Assembly (NCBI GenBank): GCA_911728435.2
Contig: OU452206.1
Coordinates: 8,400,297 to 8,464,296 of the forward strand
DNA length: 64,000 bases
Origin: Apoderus coryli
Taxonomy: Eukaryota > Arthropoda > Insecta > Coleoptera > Attelabidae
Direction of reading: 5' to 3'
Below, piece by piece: positions 23,277-34,013 of the stretch. The notes below the pieces were generated by a model, which worked only from the letters and a program-made list of their open reading frames with translations, was not told the DNA's origin and searched no databases. A program made the position numbers and the translations under genes. The first letter of the stretch is position 1, and each line of letters opens with the position of its first letter.

Positions 23277-23790
23277 CCGAGATGACCGACATGTATTTCC
23301 TTTTTGTATTCGCTGATGGCCATGCATTAGAAGCTAGGCGTTTGTACACTGAAAGACTTCTTCAGCTTATGGCTCCTGATGAAGAGAGTTTTTCAAGAAA
23401 TGCAATAAGGAATTTTCATAATAACCATTTATAATGTAATGAAAATCTGTATCTGATATTTGAAGATCACTTTCAACATCAGTTCTCGTTTGGATTGGAA
23501 TTGTGGGTGCCTGCTTAATTGGACCCGTATTTCTACCAGGAAAACTTACCGGAGAGGTATATCGCGACTTTCTGGAACACACGCTTCTGGAAAACGTACC
23601 ATTGGCAATAAGAAATGCAATGTGGTTTATGTACGATGGTGCACCAGCGCATTTCAGTCGGGTCGCTCGTGATTTTTTAACAGAAACATACAGAAATCGC
23701 TGGATTGGCTAAACTAACTCGAATTTTTCATGTGGTCACCTTAGTTAACACTACTGGAAAATGTGGAGGGCTTAAGGAATCGCATTATTG
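23277..23790 (+). pseudogene. Internally deleted mariner-type transposase
   Basis: The 5' part reads EMTDMYFLFVFADGHALEARRLY, the helix-turn-helix start typical of a large insect transposase family. After a large internal deletion the catalytic middle appears: GACLIGPVFLPGKLTGEVYRDFLEHTL, then MWFMYDGAPAHFSRVARDFL with the second catalytic Asp, and NRWIG followed by a stop. A frame-shifted trace of the W-P-x-RSPDL-x-P-x-DFFLWG block may survive after 23710. The first Asp block is absent. The last ~100 bases of the open frame are duplicated downstream at 24272. Confidence 0.8.
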
Positions 23791-24938
23791 CTGGGTGTAA
23801 TTCGTAATTGGTTTATGTTCTTTTTCTCTTTAAGGGTTAAAAATAAAATTTTAAATTAAATATCCAAATTGACTTGGTTCGTTCTATAATAATATGTTCC
23901 TTTAGCTCTATACGCTTATTATTATTTTGTAAACAATTTACATATTAATTTTGCAGAATGATATATTATAATTTGTCTGATTGTCTTAGTATAGACTTTT
24001 ACATAAAGTTTCCCATAAAATTGTTGACAATTCTATCTCATCTTTTATGGGAAGTGATATTTCATCTATTTGCGACTATTTAATTTAAAAATGAAAATTC
24101 TTCAAATATTCTTTATGGTAAACAACATTTTTATATACCCCCACCGTCGTGTATCCTTTAGTAAAAAATAACATGTTAAACGCCATTTCAATTTTATATC
24201 TTCGCGAAAGTGTAGAAATAGTAAAAAACAAAACATAACCGCTATATGAACACGTATAGATGGATGCTAACTAAGAAATGCAATGTGGTTTATGTACGAT
24301 GGTGCACCAGCGCATTTCAGTCGGGTCGCTCGTGATTTTTTAACAGAAACATACAGAAATCGCTGGATTGGCTAAACTAACTCGAATTTTTCATGTGGTC
24401 ACCTTAGTTAACACTACTGGAAAATGTGGAGGGCTTAAGGAATCGCATTATTGCTGGGTGTAATTCGTAATTGGTTTATGTTCTTTTTCTCTTTAAGGGT
24501 TAAAAATAAAATTTTAAATTAAATATCCAAATTGACTTGGTTCGTTCTATAATAATATGTTCCTTTAGCTCTATACGCTTATTATTATTTTGTAAACAAT
24601 TTACATATTAATTTTGCAGAATGATATATTATAATTTGTCTGATTGTCTTAGTATAGACTTTTACATAAAGTTTCCCATAAAATTGTTGACAATTCTATC
24701 TCATCTTTTATGGGAAGTGATATTTCATCTATTTGCGACTATTTAATTTAAAAATGAAAATTCTTCAAATATTCTTTATGGTAAACAACATTTTTATATA
24801 CCCCCACCGTCGTGTATCCTTTAGTAAAAAATAACATGTTAAACGCCATTTCAATTTTATATCTTCGCGAAAGTGTAGAAATAGTAAAAAACAAAACATA
24901 ACCGCTATATGAACACGTATAGATGGATGCTAACTAAG
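23609..24938. repeat. 663-bp direct tandem duplication
   Basis: The unit at about 23609-24271 is repeated, with no difference I could see, at about 24272-24938. The junction shows the short shared word TAAG at both breakpoints. The unit holds the end of the mariner remnant (MWFMYDGAPAHF and onward) plus AT-rich flank. Near identity means it is either very recent or an assembly duplication. Confidence 0.93.
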
Positions 24939-25119
24939 TTTGTCCCCCTAATGAATTATTTATCATAAACAATAACAACATTGCGTGCGTAGTACGAGAA
25001 AATATTTGAAAATAATGCATATTGATGGCGATACATCGTAAACCATGTCGGTTTAATTAGACAGAAACATAATAAACCATGTACAGGGTGCGTAATTTAC
25101 TTATTTCTTTGCATACGTC
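24939..25119. other. Short spacer
   Basis: AT-rich, no recognised feature. Confidence 0.3.
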
Positions 25120-25189
25120 TAACAATCAATAATTACAATAAAACAGAAATCATCGTCTCCACTATTTAATTCATAAATTATGTCAAAGG

Positions 25190-25221
25190 GACATGTTTCG
25201 GAGACTCAGCTCCATCATTAG
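25190..25221 (-). ncRNA. Hammerhead motif with core mutation
   Basis: Same as the copy 1 motif except that the core reads CUAAUGA, changing the invariant G of CUGAUGA. Helix II, GAAAC and ACAUGUC are intact. Loss of that G is expected to abolish cleavage. Confidence 0.7.
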
Positions 25222-25281
25222 CCTAAAAGGCAACAATACAATATTAAAAAGGGTTCTTACATAAATAACGAAAAACAATCA

Positions 25282-25797
25282 ATTCATTGATAACCTTTCC
25301 TATAAAATCCAGACCTATTTCCAATCTAAATACGAAATAAATATCTTCTTTAAAACAATAAATAGCTTGGGAACTTTTTTGTGAATTCTAAAGATGTCAT
25401 TCCATTGACAAGCAAGTCTGGAGTATATTGCTTGTCATGCTCACAGCCAGCATGTGCAGCCAAGTACATAGGCCAGTCAGGACGTAAGATTAGTGTACGT
25501 GTAAAGGAGCACACTAATATAATCCCTCGTTATAGAAATAACAATCCTAACTTAATTGATGAATATGATACCACCTCTACCTTTGCGACTCATGTTCTTA
25601 ACCACAACCATCGTTTCGATGTCGATTTAGGTCTGAAGGTGATCCATGTTTGCAACAAGGGCATTAAATTAAATCTTCTGGAAATGTTAGAAATTTTCAA
25701 GGCTGTAGGAGATAACAACATTATATGTTTGAACGATCACTTGAAATTCGAACCTTACACTTTTTTCGAGGCTCTTCTACATTTAAAACACTCCTGA
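25282..25797 (+). pseudogene. Penelope-like C-terminal fragment with 1-nt deletion
   Basis: Encodes the end of the reverse transcriptase (FIDNLSYKIQTYFQSKYEIN) and the GIY-YIG endonuclease (AAKYIGQSGRKISVRVKEH), ending at the same stop as copy 1. Compared with copy 1, one G is missing near 25381 (TTTTTTGTGAATTC versus TTTTTTGGTGAATTC), which breaks the frame between the two domains; downstream the frame stays open to the stop. Several substitutions separate it from copy 1, so it is an independent insertion. The polymerase catalytic motifs are absent. Confidence 0.88.
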
Positions 25798-26214
25798 GGA
25801 TTTGTGTACCTATTAGACTCTTTTATATATGTTTACACCCATGGCTTGGAGTTTGATCTTGTCATTGTTATATTCCTTCTATGTTTTGTTTAAGTGTTTT
25901 TACTTATTTGTTTGTATACAGTTTCAATACTTTTTAAACTTTTAATAGCGTTTGTACTGTCCCATTACTTTTTGTCTGTTCATTTTACTTTATCGGGACC
26001 AACATTTTTACATTTTTTTACTTATATATACCTGTATGTGTTTCTGTTATTTTAAATTTAATATTTTAAACAAAAATAATTGTATACTTTAATTTAGTCT
26101 GTTAGTAGCTCTGCCTTCACAAAGTGAGCATTTTATACCACCAAGGTTTGTTAACTTGTGTTTTTCGTTATTTATGTAAGAACCCTTTTTAATATTGTAT
26201 TGTTGCCTTTTAGG

Positions 26215-26246
26215 CTGATGATGGAGCTGAGTCTCCGAAACATGTC
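26215..26246 (+). ncRNA. Hammerhead ribozyme motif, Penelope copy 2 right end
   Basis: Identical to the copy 1 motif: CUGAUGA, GGAG/CUCC helix II, GAAAC, ACAUGU and C. Intact core, about 95 nt from the element end. Confidence 0.8.
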
Positions 26247-26353
26247 CCTTTGACATAATTTATGAATTAAATAGTGGAGACGATGATTTTTGTTTTATTG
26301 TAATTATATTACACTCTACTGCATCTAATGGATTACTTCTTTAACAATCAATA

Positions 26354-28380
26354 AATTAAAAAAACCAAAGACACTCTATACCACGGATTTGGAAGCTATT
26401 TTAGGTCCAGTTTTATATATTAAACAAGGCGTCCATAGACTCAGTTACAGTGGGGGTATCCCCGTTCTTTTTATAGATAGAAAGTTGCGGTTTTTGCGAC
26501 GTACTTTTTCGTAGAACTAAAGATGCCGTTAACAAAATTTTCATAGCCTTTTTAGTTGTTAAGATACAAAGCTAAATTGGAAATATTGCATTTTCAGGCA
26601 ACCCTCGTATTTCAACTATCATATTCTTATATAACTTTTCCCGTAGAACTCAATTCCGCCCACAAAATTAGTATACAGTGTCAGGTCAAAAAGTTACTTT
26701 ATTTTTTTGATGGAACACCCTGTATATTTCTAGACTATAAAACTTGAATTTTTTTAACCTTATCAAAAATATATAACAGTATATACACTTTTACATAGAA
26801 ACACGCAAGTAAATAACAATTTTCCAAAATTAAAAACATGGCTATTTTAATGACAACAAACCAAGAAAAAAAATCAAATATTTGGATCGACTTTTGGCTT
26901 ATAAAGTAGTTTATTTTCTTCATCTTTTGTTATTTTTATTTAAGTGATATTTGTCAATTTCTAATAATTACATGTTACATATTCTCTTCTTCTAGCAAAC
27001 CCATACTCTCTAAATCGCTGGTGCACCAGACAATGTGACTCGGTTGTCGGCAATTTGGAAAACGCCTACTGTACTCTCGAACTGCTTGCCTTGCGTTGCC
27101 ATTGCAGAAATTACTGAATTGAAACGGCATTTTTACTATTCAAAAAACTTAAAAATCCACAACCATAGCTTAATATTTATTAAATAGTAAACTAAATAAA
27201 ATTTTGTGTCTAATGATAAATACTTGACGTTGCTATCTCACAATTGACAGCAAATTGTCAACAATGTTGTTTCGCAACAATGCATTCCATGGCAATCCAA
27301 GATTGCGCACATACATTTTTAAATAAGTAATATTTTTAATATTGATTATTAAGTACATTTTTAAACTCAATTTACTCAAAAACTAAGCAGTTTATTAAAA
27401 TACAAGATCCTTTTTAAGGAAATTACATTTTTTTTTATTAATATGAACTCAAAAAGTGAGATATCCCGGCGACAAACAATTTGGGGCGTTAGCTGAACAG
27501 AACAGTGACATCTGCCACTGTACTGAAACTCGCCCTTTAATAAAGTCCTTTATTATTATTATTATTATTTCCCGCCGTTCCATCTAGTTTGATACGCTCA
27601 TGCCTATAATTTTGGAAATCCTTTTGGTTTACTGATTAGGAATTAAAAATCAAATACATGTTGTGTAAAATTTCGTTAATGTATCTAAAAACGTTTCGTT
27701 AATATTCACGTTTCGTTAATATTCACAAATTCAGGGGCTAATTTTGAGCAAAACTTGCTTATTCACATACAATTTTCAATTCAAAAACAGCACCTAGATG
27801 CATAACTCTCCTTATGCTTCATGCACATATGTGCAAAACTCGCTTTTTGCTCTTTGGCCAATGACAGGCTCTCAATTCCTCACGTGACTCCCAGTGTTTT
27901 CTGTTTAGATGTTTTTATTACGATTTACGAGACTATGTTATTATTATCGCAATATTTATTATTATTATTACTGGTTCGTAAACATTTATTTCTTTTTTAT
28001 ATTTTTTCTTAATAATTTTTTTTTTCAATAACCTGCGAAATATATTTTCTTTGACAGAAGGTTGCTAGCTTTAGGGTGCAAAACTTGGTAAATGCAATTT
28101 ATTACTTGAATTTTCCGATATGTGTTACTGTATCGAGGTTTTGGTTTATTATAAATTGAATCATGACCACTATTGCCACCTAATATCAAAATATGAAAAT
28201 GTTTTAACAAGAAATAACAAGAAAAACAGTTTTTTGTTAATTCCCAAAATTCGGATGTTTGCATTTACCGAGCTTTGCATCTAGAGGGCTCATATTCGAG
28301 TTTTGATAAAGCATTGCTTTTTGCTGAAAAAAAAAATACAGGGGAAACCAAACAATGGCTTGATAACCATTATCCGAACA
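26354..28380. other. AT-rich interval with microsatellites
   Basis: No gene supported. CACCCTGTATA near 26714 suggests the end of a TA-flanked MITE. An ATT trinucleotide run lies near 27549-27572 and another near 27955-27970. The stretch before the first run (27470-27545) ends in TTTAATAAAGTCC and might be an LTR edge, but no second LTR was found. Confidence 0.35.
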
Positions 28381-28799
28381 CGCTCTGTTATGAGAAAATG
28401 AAAAACGATAGAAAAATTCTGAAAAGAGATTCTTAAATGGGATTATGTAAGCTCCATTTTAACGCACATTTGATTTTGTTTCCAAATTTGGAAACTAAAG
28501 TAAATGACGTCAACAACTTTTTTTTTCCAAAAACATACCTATATTTTTATATAGTTCAAAAGAGCTAATTTTTCTAAGCAACTTTTGTAAAGAAAAAAAT
28601 GTGCTATCTTCATTAGTTAAAAAATTAAAAGCAAATTTGTAGGAAAAACTATTATCAAAAATTCGCAACTAATAAAACTAATGGTTGACAAATAGTTTTA
28701 TCGTCATTTAATGTGTGCATTTTATGCGCATAATGAAAAAGTTGACATGTTATTTGTCAATCCGATTGAAAACGAAGGACATTTTCGCATTAACTTTGG

Positions 28800-28985
28800 T
28801 GTGGTATTATTAACGGGCATTTAATTGCTCCATACTTTTATGAAGGTGTTTTATGCAGTGAAGAATATTAGAAATTTCTTCAAGAGCAACTTTCTGTGCT
28901 TTCAAAAATGTGCCATTGCAGTTACGAGCAAATATGTTTTTCCAGCATGACGGTGGCGGCGCTGCAAGCAAGAATTCGAACACAT
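28800..28985 (+). pseudogene. Mariner-type transposase scrap
   Basis: Reads WCGIINGHLIAPYFYEGVL, one stop, then KFLQEQLSVL, and after a frameshift NVPLQLRANMFFQHDGGG, which is the F-Q-H-D-G block with the second catalytic Asp. It sits between the inverted arms of the 28.4-30.1 kb element and is probably the remains of its own transposase. First and third catalytic blocks are missing. Confidence 0.7.
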
Positions 28986-29117
28986 AACTTAGAACATTTA
29001 AAGGAAAAAATTAGAAATGGATGCTTAGATTTGAAAACTTCTTAGGATGAGGTTCACAAATTACAACAACAGGTTAAATAACGCCTTGTTATTTATTGTC
29101 AAACATTTTTAAAAAAC

Positions 29118-29155
29118 ACAACGTTTCGGCAACGCACATCTGTTGCCTTCTTCAG
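29118..29155 (-). ncRNA. Hammerhead ribozyme motif, second type
   Basis: On the minus strand: CUGAAGA (fits CUGANGA), helix II GGCAAC/GUUGCC with a long loop, GAAAC, then ACGUUGU. The near-palindromic ACGU replaces the ACAUGU of the other type. The neighbouring CTTAGGATGAGGTTC (about 29043) matches the 63.2 kb element, so both derive from one family. Confidence 0.65.
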
Positions 29156-30147
29156 GTAATTTACATACTAAAAATAAATAATAAACACAATTTACACATG
29201 AACAGTTAGGTATAAACAATTTACATAAAAGTTACATGATATTATTCTTATGCAAGCAAATAAATAACTTATTGTATAATATTTCTTTTTTTTTTTCTAT
29301 AGTTTTACAAAGTTCAATTATTATAATTTTGTATTGTTCTTAACAAAAATCGTCTAGTGGAGAAACTAGTGTTCTCTTTTGTATTATAGTGTTTGAGTGC
29401 TATATGTGCATTAGTCGGTTTAAAATATCTATTATTTTTTCCCCGTTGGCACTTTTTGTCGAACACCTATTCTGTCGATTACGAGGGATGGGTATAAAGG
29501 AGAGCTGTTTAGGTTGCATACAACTAGGAGGTGGTCATATTGAAAATTTGTTGTAGTGATTGATTTCCTATAATTAATTAGTAGTAACCTATAGTATTAC
29601 TTTGTTTAATTCTGTGGTAATAATAGTTACTATTAAATAATATCATCTGTTTTTGTAGTGTTTAATAAGTAATTATTATTAACAACCGATGGATAATACG
29701 TATCTTCTCTCTTGACTGAATGTCAAATGTTTGACTTATATTAGAAGTTATCACACGAATACTATTTGTTAACCATTAGTTTTAGTATTGACAGATATAA
29801 TTGCAGTTTGTTTCCAAAGCCTACTTGTGTAAAAGTTGTGACGGTTGCGAATTTTACATATTAGTTTTACTACAAATTTGCTTATAATTTTTTAACGAAT
29901 GAAGATAGCACATTTTTTTCTTTACAAAAGTTGTTTAGAAAAATTAGCTTGAACTATGCAAAAATATAGGTATGTTTCTGGAAAAAAAAAGTTGATGACG
30001 TCATTTACTTCAGTTTCCAAACTTGGAAACAAAATGAAATATGGGTTAAAATGGAACTTAATCCTAATTAAGAACCTCTTTTCCGATTTTTTCTCTCGTT
30101 TTTAATTTTCTCATAACAGAACTGGGACATCGAGTTTTGCTCACCCT

Positions 30148-30740
30148 GTACCTACTTGTACACTCTAAGTTTTTCATTATGCTAATAAAATATTTCAGAT
30201 TATAAGTGTAAGTTATAACATCATTACAACTGTATTGAGCCGTATAAACATAAAATTTATTTGCTAATAAGTTAATATTTTACAGGATATTACTTAGCGA
30301 AATCTTAGAATCCCTTAAGGCAAGGTATCTACGCTGTGGTAGGTTACTCTCCTCGCTATCATTTCCACGCATATATCGACACTAAATAATTATTATTCAA
30401 ATTGACAGTAGTAGTTGGTATACACTTTGCGGCAACAACAGTTTGTTAAAAAAGAAATAAGTAAACTTGGTATCTCATATTATAAATCGCATTCCTTATT
30501 TTGCATTGTCTCTTTGGAAGCTTATAGAATAGAACATTATAGAATGGAATGTATTATTAATGGTTTTCGACACATACATGAAAAATTGCGAGATGTACCT
30601 ATCAGAATAAATTTTCTCTAGCACCAAGTTTGTTGAAGCAGTTCTGTTACACTTTGTATAGTCTTATAACATTCATTGAAAAAAGAGCTTTCAATCAGCA
30701 CTTTAACTCTGCCATTCTGAGATGATAATCTTAGAGTATA
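30148..30740. other. AT-rich spacer
   Basis: No recognised coding or repeat feature. Confidence 0.35.
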
Positions 30741-30960
30741 CAGGTGTTTCAAGAAGCCGCGGCAATATTTAAGGAGGTGATTTATTATTATTTGTCACTA
30801 ATTTTTATTAAGTTGCCACCTTAACGCCACTGGACTTAATAAATTTGATCTAGTTAGGGCCATATAAGCCCCTATTTCTAGCAAGAACGCGGCCAAATTT
30901 CAAAGAAATCGGTAAGGAGATATTTGACTTAATGAAAAAAATCCGTTATTTACAAAAAAA
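30741..30960. repeat. Dispersed repeat B, rearranged copy
   Basis: Begins ACAGGTGTTTCAAG with GCGGCAATATTTAAGGAGGT, like 49290-49335, then continues with the inverse of 49410-49510 (TTAATAAATTTGATCTAGTT; AAAGAAATCGGTAAGGAGAT). So it holds two parts of the family in opposite orientations relative to the 49.3 kb copy. Confidence 0.6.
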
Positions 30961-30999
30961 AACGAGAATTACAAGAATTCCGCAGTAATTCTCACTTTT

Positions 31000-31165
31000 A
31001 ATTTACGTCTGAAGAGTTTCTGTTTTATTCAATATTACCACTGATGATGGGAGTAGGCATTCCCGAAACATGTATGGTTTAAATTTATGATAATTATAAA
31101 GAATTAGATGGTGGAGTAGACGTTTTTTATTTGATAGAAAAGTTACACTCCTCGTCGTTAAGGAT
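31000..31165 (+). mobile_element. Penelope-like 3'-end fragment
   Basis: Contains a hammerhead motif, then GGTGGAGTAGACGTTTTTTA and a terminal TTACACTCC followed by AAGGATTA. The copy 1 terminus has a similar TTACACTCC and GGATTA arrangement at matching spacing. No coding sequence remains. Confidence 0.6.
31041..31074 (+). ncRNA. Hammerhead ribozyme motif
   Basis: CUGAUGA, helix II GGGA/UCCC, GAAAC, ACAUGU then A at the cleavage position. Helix I pairs ACCA before the core with UGGU after the cleavage position, a good match. The core is complete. Confidence 0.8.
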
Positions 31166-32029
31166 TATTTTCCAAAAAAATAAAATAAAATAATTGATAA
31201 AAACGTGCCTATGCGATATTGCCACGCATATGATTGTTAAAATACAAAAATGTCTCAACATTTTCTTCATACCTTTGTAAGTTTTTACTAGTTGAATAAT
31301 GAGTTAATTTAAATAATGAATTTATTAAATTTCTGGAACGTACGTAGATCATAAAAGCCGTGGAAAACTTCGCTCGCTGTATATAAGTATCAAGCAGTAA
31401 TCTATTTCAAAAACTATTATTGTTAAAATCTTAGAAGATTAGAAGCGTTGGTTGTTATTCATCAAATTATTTATTATTATTATCCAAAACGGAAAAATGT
31501 TGCTTTTTTATTGGTATGAAATTTGGCAAAGAACAAGGATTATTTTGTAAATTGGTGTAATACTGTATAATAATAACTGATTTCCATTGCGACCAATATT
31601 TAGTTAAATAATTATTATTCAATATTTTATTAAATCCAAAATTTCGGTAAAAACTCCCAATTTAAAAAGTTTGTGGACCTGACACTCGGACACTTGAAAA
31701 TCCATGTTTTAATCGTATATTTTATAAATAAATGCGAAATCGCCCAACGAATTCCTTTTTATTTGTAGAAATAGTACTTAAATAACTTTAATTTTTATGT
31801 ACTATATTTCTAAGACCTACAGAGTGACTTTTATTTGTGTGACCTATTCACAAATCTCAACTTTCTGGAAATTTGGTGAACGCTACAATGCAAATGAGCT
31901 TATACAGGGAGTTTCTATATTCGACCGATAACGCTCACCACAGAAAGCTCCCGCTAATTCATGTATTTTGATATAGGGACATCCTTAAAGGGCTTAGTTG
32001 TCTAGATACAGGGTGTCAAAGGTTCAAAT
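31166..32029. other. AT-rich spacer with MITE-like words
   Basis: Words such as ATACAGGGAGTTTC (31910) and ATACAGGGTGTC (32008) suggest MITE tips, but no paired end was established. No gene seen. Confidence 0.3.
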
Positions 32030-32575
32030 TCAAAAACTCCTTTATTTAATTTAATATTTTTTCAAATTTAGTGGCCGATATAATAATAATAAAGCCTTTA
32101 TTTTGACATAAACAATGTTTTTAAAAAAGTAACTAGTGGCATGTTATACGCGTTAGTGACACTTTTTATCCCCCTATTTTTTACGATACTGGAATAAATA
32201 GGTCTTTATTTGTTTGAATTCCCTGTTATTTTTTGCTGAAAAAAGTAATAAGCTTTCATGGGTCTAAAGTGAACGGTTTTGCAGGAATTTGCCTCTAAAC
32301 TAAAGTCTGCAAGTGCCTGAGATACTGTGTAACATTACATAAATTTCGAAAATTTGCCATTCAAAAACGCCTATGAATATTTTTTACAATTTCGGGACCG
32401 ATATATTCTTTAAAAAGTCATATTTTAACATAAACCATATTTTTTAAAAAATAACCAGTGGCATGCTATAGAGGTTAGTGACACTTTTTATCGCCCTATT
32501 TTTTACACCACTGGAAAAAATATATATATTTTTTAAATTCCCTGTTCACTTTTCCTTAAAAAATGAGCTAAATTG
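32030..32575 (+). repeat. Diverged ~330-bp direct duplication
   Basis: Segment 32030-32255 is repeated at about 32362-32575 with substitutions. Shared words include AGTGGCATG, GTTAGTGACACTTTTTATC and CCCTATTTTTTAC. Non-coding. Confidence 0.75.
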
Positions 32576-32612
32576 TGGTATATATGAATACAATATTTTC
32601 AAAGTTGGTACT

Positions 32613-32670
32613 GTGGCGTCGTTAATAGAGCTTTCACTTCGTATGCGGAAGGTTATGGGTTCGAAGAGAG
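32613..32670 (+). repeat. tRNA-like sequence, decayed copy
   Basis: TGGCGTCGTTAATAGAG, TCGTATGCGGAAG and GGGTTCGAA correspond to the tRNA-like block at 33777, but the T-arm partner strand is lost. Unlike the other three copies it is not inside the ~600-bp repeat, suggesting that the tRNA-like part can occur on its own. Confidence 0.5.
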
Positions 32671-33460
32671 AGAGAATTAACCCTAAACCAATACAACTCA
32701 TTTGTGTTTGTCAAACCACTTTAATGGAGTATTATTCAAAAATGTGTGGCGTTCAGCTTTAGAAATTAAGTCATTGAGCAGGAGATTGAGTTTGCAATTT
32801 TGTTCAAACATACCAGGAGTCTTTTATTGTGTTTTTCCTTCTCTAGTTATTGTAAGATGGTTGTTGTACTTGCATATTATTTTTATATGAGTTTGGTGTC
32901 GTAATTTTTAAGGTATATAATTTCTTACCTTTTAAGATTGTGCTAAAGGTAAATATTTACCTACATGTTTACCGTAGCTGTCAGAACTTTTGATGTATTT
33001 CAAGTCAGATCGCACGCTAGTTCTATAGAACTTTTGCGACTGCCTTATTTCTATCTGGTTGTTGGTGGCACTGTTGTATTGTTTTTTTTTTATTGGCACT
33101 GGCGAAAACCAACTGGCCAACCCTCCAATCATGGAGTTTCTATGTTCGTAACGATAACAGACCGATGATCGATTCCGTAATACTGAATTATATCAATATT
33201 CTGATTACATATTATTTATTTGTAATTTAATTTCTTACCTTGAAATGAATAAATTATTATTATACAGATGGCGATATTATCAGGGTGTTTTAAAGACATT
33301 TCAAGGTCTGTCATCAGCAGTCAGTACATATTAATAATATAATAATAATATTAATTAATCCAGCTAGACTCTCATCTCTTAAAAAGTCATTTTTGTAAGT
33401 TTCACTTGTAGAACTCACTACTCCGCGAAGTCTATCCTGAATACCATAACACCCAAATTT
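32671..33460. other. AT-rich spacer
   Basis: No supported gene; short frames on both strands around 32930-33170 look like chance. An ATA-rich run lies near 33330-33355. Confidence 0.3.
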
Positions 33461-34013
33461 TACTTTCCGGCAATGACGGATATAACCATTCTGAAGTTCC
33501 TTGAGACGATTAAAACCATTTCCAAATGGAAGTCTGTATGTGTGTGTGTTTAACGGTTTAACCAATTGAGCTACATTTTGGTGTATGAGTTTGGGGGAGT
33601 CCTAGGATCAACCCATTAGTTTTTGGTTGAAATCGCTTTAGACCTGTGATAGGGGTAGACACAACCGCCAAATTTGCAAATAGTAGGGGTCATGTGATAT
33701 ATCATATTAAAGCATATTATCTGCTTTACAGCGATAGGTTCTTTTGATATTTGCCCCCATAGTTCTCGGGGGTTTTTGGCGTCATTGATAGAGCGGGCGC
33801 CTCGCATGCGGAAGCTTCTGGGTTCGATTCCCAGCTCTGGCCATATTTTATTTTCTAATTTTTGATTAAAGTAGTTAGTTTGTTACGTTAGTTTATCGGA
33901 AATAATGAAAATAATACAATAATAATAATTATTAAAATTCTGTTTCGTTACGCGCAGGTCATATATTTTTGATTATGTTATATCTGGTCGGGAAAGTTTT
34001 GGGGCGACACAAC
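33461..34013 (+). repeat. Repeat family carrying a tRNA-like block, copy 1
   Basis: Starts TACTTTCC and ends GGGAAAGTTTTGGGGCGACA, so the edges have short inverse words (TTTCC and GGAAA). Shared with 55198-55905: TTGAGACGATT, AACCAATTGAGCTA, TTTGATATTTGCCCCCATA and the terminal GGGGCGACACAAC. No protein-coding capacity seen. Likely a non-autonomous element. Confidence 0.8.
33777..33842 (+). repeat. tRNA-like sequence inside the repeat
   Basis: Reads TGGCGTCATTGATAGAGCG, then TCGCATGCGG, then a perfect T-arm CTGGG-TTCGATT-CCCAG, and CTCTGGCCA at the 3' end. GGTTCGATTCC fits the pol III B box; the A box is imperfect. The acceptor stem does not pair, so it is not a functional tRNA. It is the best-preserved copy and may act as an internal promoter. 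Confidence 0.65.

Larger units (their letters stand above)
25132..26341. mobile_element. Penelope-like element, truncated inverted copy with 12-bp TSD
   Basis: A short minus-strand 3' end (25132 to about 25278) is joined to a longer plus-strand 3' portion (about 25280-26341). The flanks TAACAATCAATA at 25120-25131 and 26342-26353 are a perfect 12-bp target duplication. The left tip begins ATTACAATAAAAC, the same internal position at which copy 1 begins, and the right end has the same extra tail ending GGATTACTTCTT. Both ends carry hammerhead motifs. Confidence 0.9.
28382..30147. mobile_element. Mariner-type element shell with long inverted repeats
   Basis: The arm at about 28382-28680 recurs inverted at about 29840-30147. 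Landmarks: TCTGTTATGAGAAAATGA, ATTTTGTTTCCAAATTTGGA, GTGCTATCTTCATTAGTTAA. The right tip reads CACCCTGTACC, a common mariner/MITE tip here. Inside are a transposase scrap and an inserted hammerhead-bearing Penelope 3' fragment (about 29037-29165). The left tip is degraded. Confidence 0.7.

Noticed and set aside
27470..27575. LTR edge with TTTAATAAAGTCC
   Set aside because: No second LTR, primer-binding site or coding region could be paired with it.
33777..33842. Functional tRNA gene
   Set aside because: The T-arm and B box are good, but the acceptor stem cannot pair and the same block recurs inside a dispersed repeat.
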